Source of the DNA: Actinomycetes bacterium
GTDB lineage: Bacteria > Actinomycetota > Acidimicrobiia > Acidimicrobiales > Palsa-688
Length of the DNA: 5,234 bases
Direction: 5' to 3'
Assembly (NCBI GenBank): GCA_021808425.1
Contig: JAKBBS010000236.1
Location: 1 to 5,234 of the forward strand
The notes under the pieces were generated by a model. It was not told the origin of the DNA. It saw only the letters and a program-made list of their open reading frames with translations, and ran no database searches. A program made the position numbers and the translations under genes. This document shows positions 5,113 through 5,234 of the stretch, piece after piece. How positions within the stretch are numbered: position 1 is the stretch's first letter; each line of letters begins with the position of its first letter.

Positions 5113-5118
5113 TAGGAT
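5113..5118 (+). promoter_or_regulatory. possible -10 box for recR
   Basis: TAGGAT in the 32-base gap between ybaB and recR ends ten bases before the recR ATG. There is no Shine-Dalgarno sequence before that ATG, so an extra near-leaderless transcript is plausible. It resembles the TAGGCT box before dnaX. No -35 match is seen. Confidence 0.35.
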
Positions 5119-5128
5119 TGCAACCCGG

Positions 5129-5234
5129 ATGTACAGCGCTGCCGTCCAGGACCTGATCGACGAACTCGGCCGTCTGCCCGGAATCGGACCGAAGTCCGCA
5201 CAAAGGATCGCATTTCACCTGCTCTCCGTCTCGC
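5129..5234 (+). CDS. recR: recombination protein RecR (5' end only)
   Basis: RecR acts with RecO and RecF to load RecA at gaps and stalled forks. The 35 residues inside the window, [20 protein letters not shown] followed by [15 protein letters not shown], contain the N-terminal helix-hairpin-helix ([11 protein letters not shown], 16-26) and are nearly identical to the mycobacterial N-terminus as I recall it. The zinc finger and Toprim domain lie beyond the right edge. The start is the only ATG that gives the family N-terminus. It is 32 bases after ybaB in the same direction. Confidence 0.96.
   Translation, partial: MYSAAVQDLIDELGRLPGIGPKSAQRIAFHLLSVS

Noticed and set aside
4805..5218. 137-codon minus-strand open frame
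   Set aside because: Antisense to ybaB and recR, both of which have clear family sequence.

Overview
The window looks like actinobacterial chromosome (Actinomycetota). It is GC-rich and carries an AftB-type arabinofuranosyltransferase homologue. The DnaX protein has the actinobacterial 'SRT' form of the SRC motif, and the RecR N-terminus reads almost like the mycobacterial one. I cannot place it below phylum from sequence alone; a mycolata relative or an Acidimicrobiia lineage would both fit.

Left part (1-1335, minus strand): 445 codons of a multi-pass membrane glycosyltransferase of the AftB/ZomB family, running off the left edge. It starts at a GTG directly after an in-frame stop.

Middle part (about 1336-2500): a gene-poor, repeat-rich accessory patch. 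It holds one small minus-strand gene with a strong ribosome binding site (76 aa) and, 18 bases downstream, a 32-codon reading frame that looks like the start of a PIN-type toxin cut off early. An identical 20-base direct repeat lies at 1452-1471 and 2451-2470, 999 bases apart. The right copy begins a cluster of GGTGGTCAAA motifs beside a tRNA gene. I read this as the scar or remnant of an integrated cassette carrying a toxin-antitoxin pair.

Right part (2563-5234): a conserved housekeeping block. A tRNA-Ser(GGA) gene on the minus strand diverges from the small SRP RNA gene (ffs) on the plus strand, and both appear to share one overlapping -10 element. Then follow dnaX (clamp-loader subunit tau/gamma), ybaB/ebfC (nucleoid-associated protein, ATGA overlap with dnaX) and the start of recR (recombination mediator). 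The order ffs-dnaX-ybaB-recR is widely conserved in bacteria and links replication, repair and chromosome binding. dnaX, and perhaps recR, appear to be transcribed with little or no leader from TAGGNT -10 boxes.

The best candidates for a second look are the 1-kb repeat-bounded cassette with its broken toxin-antitoxin pair and the symmetric tRNA-Ser/SRP RNA promoter. I did not find convincing evidence of a wholly new multi-gene system.
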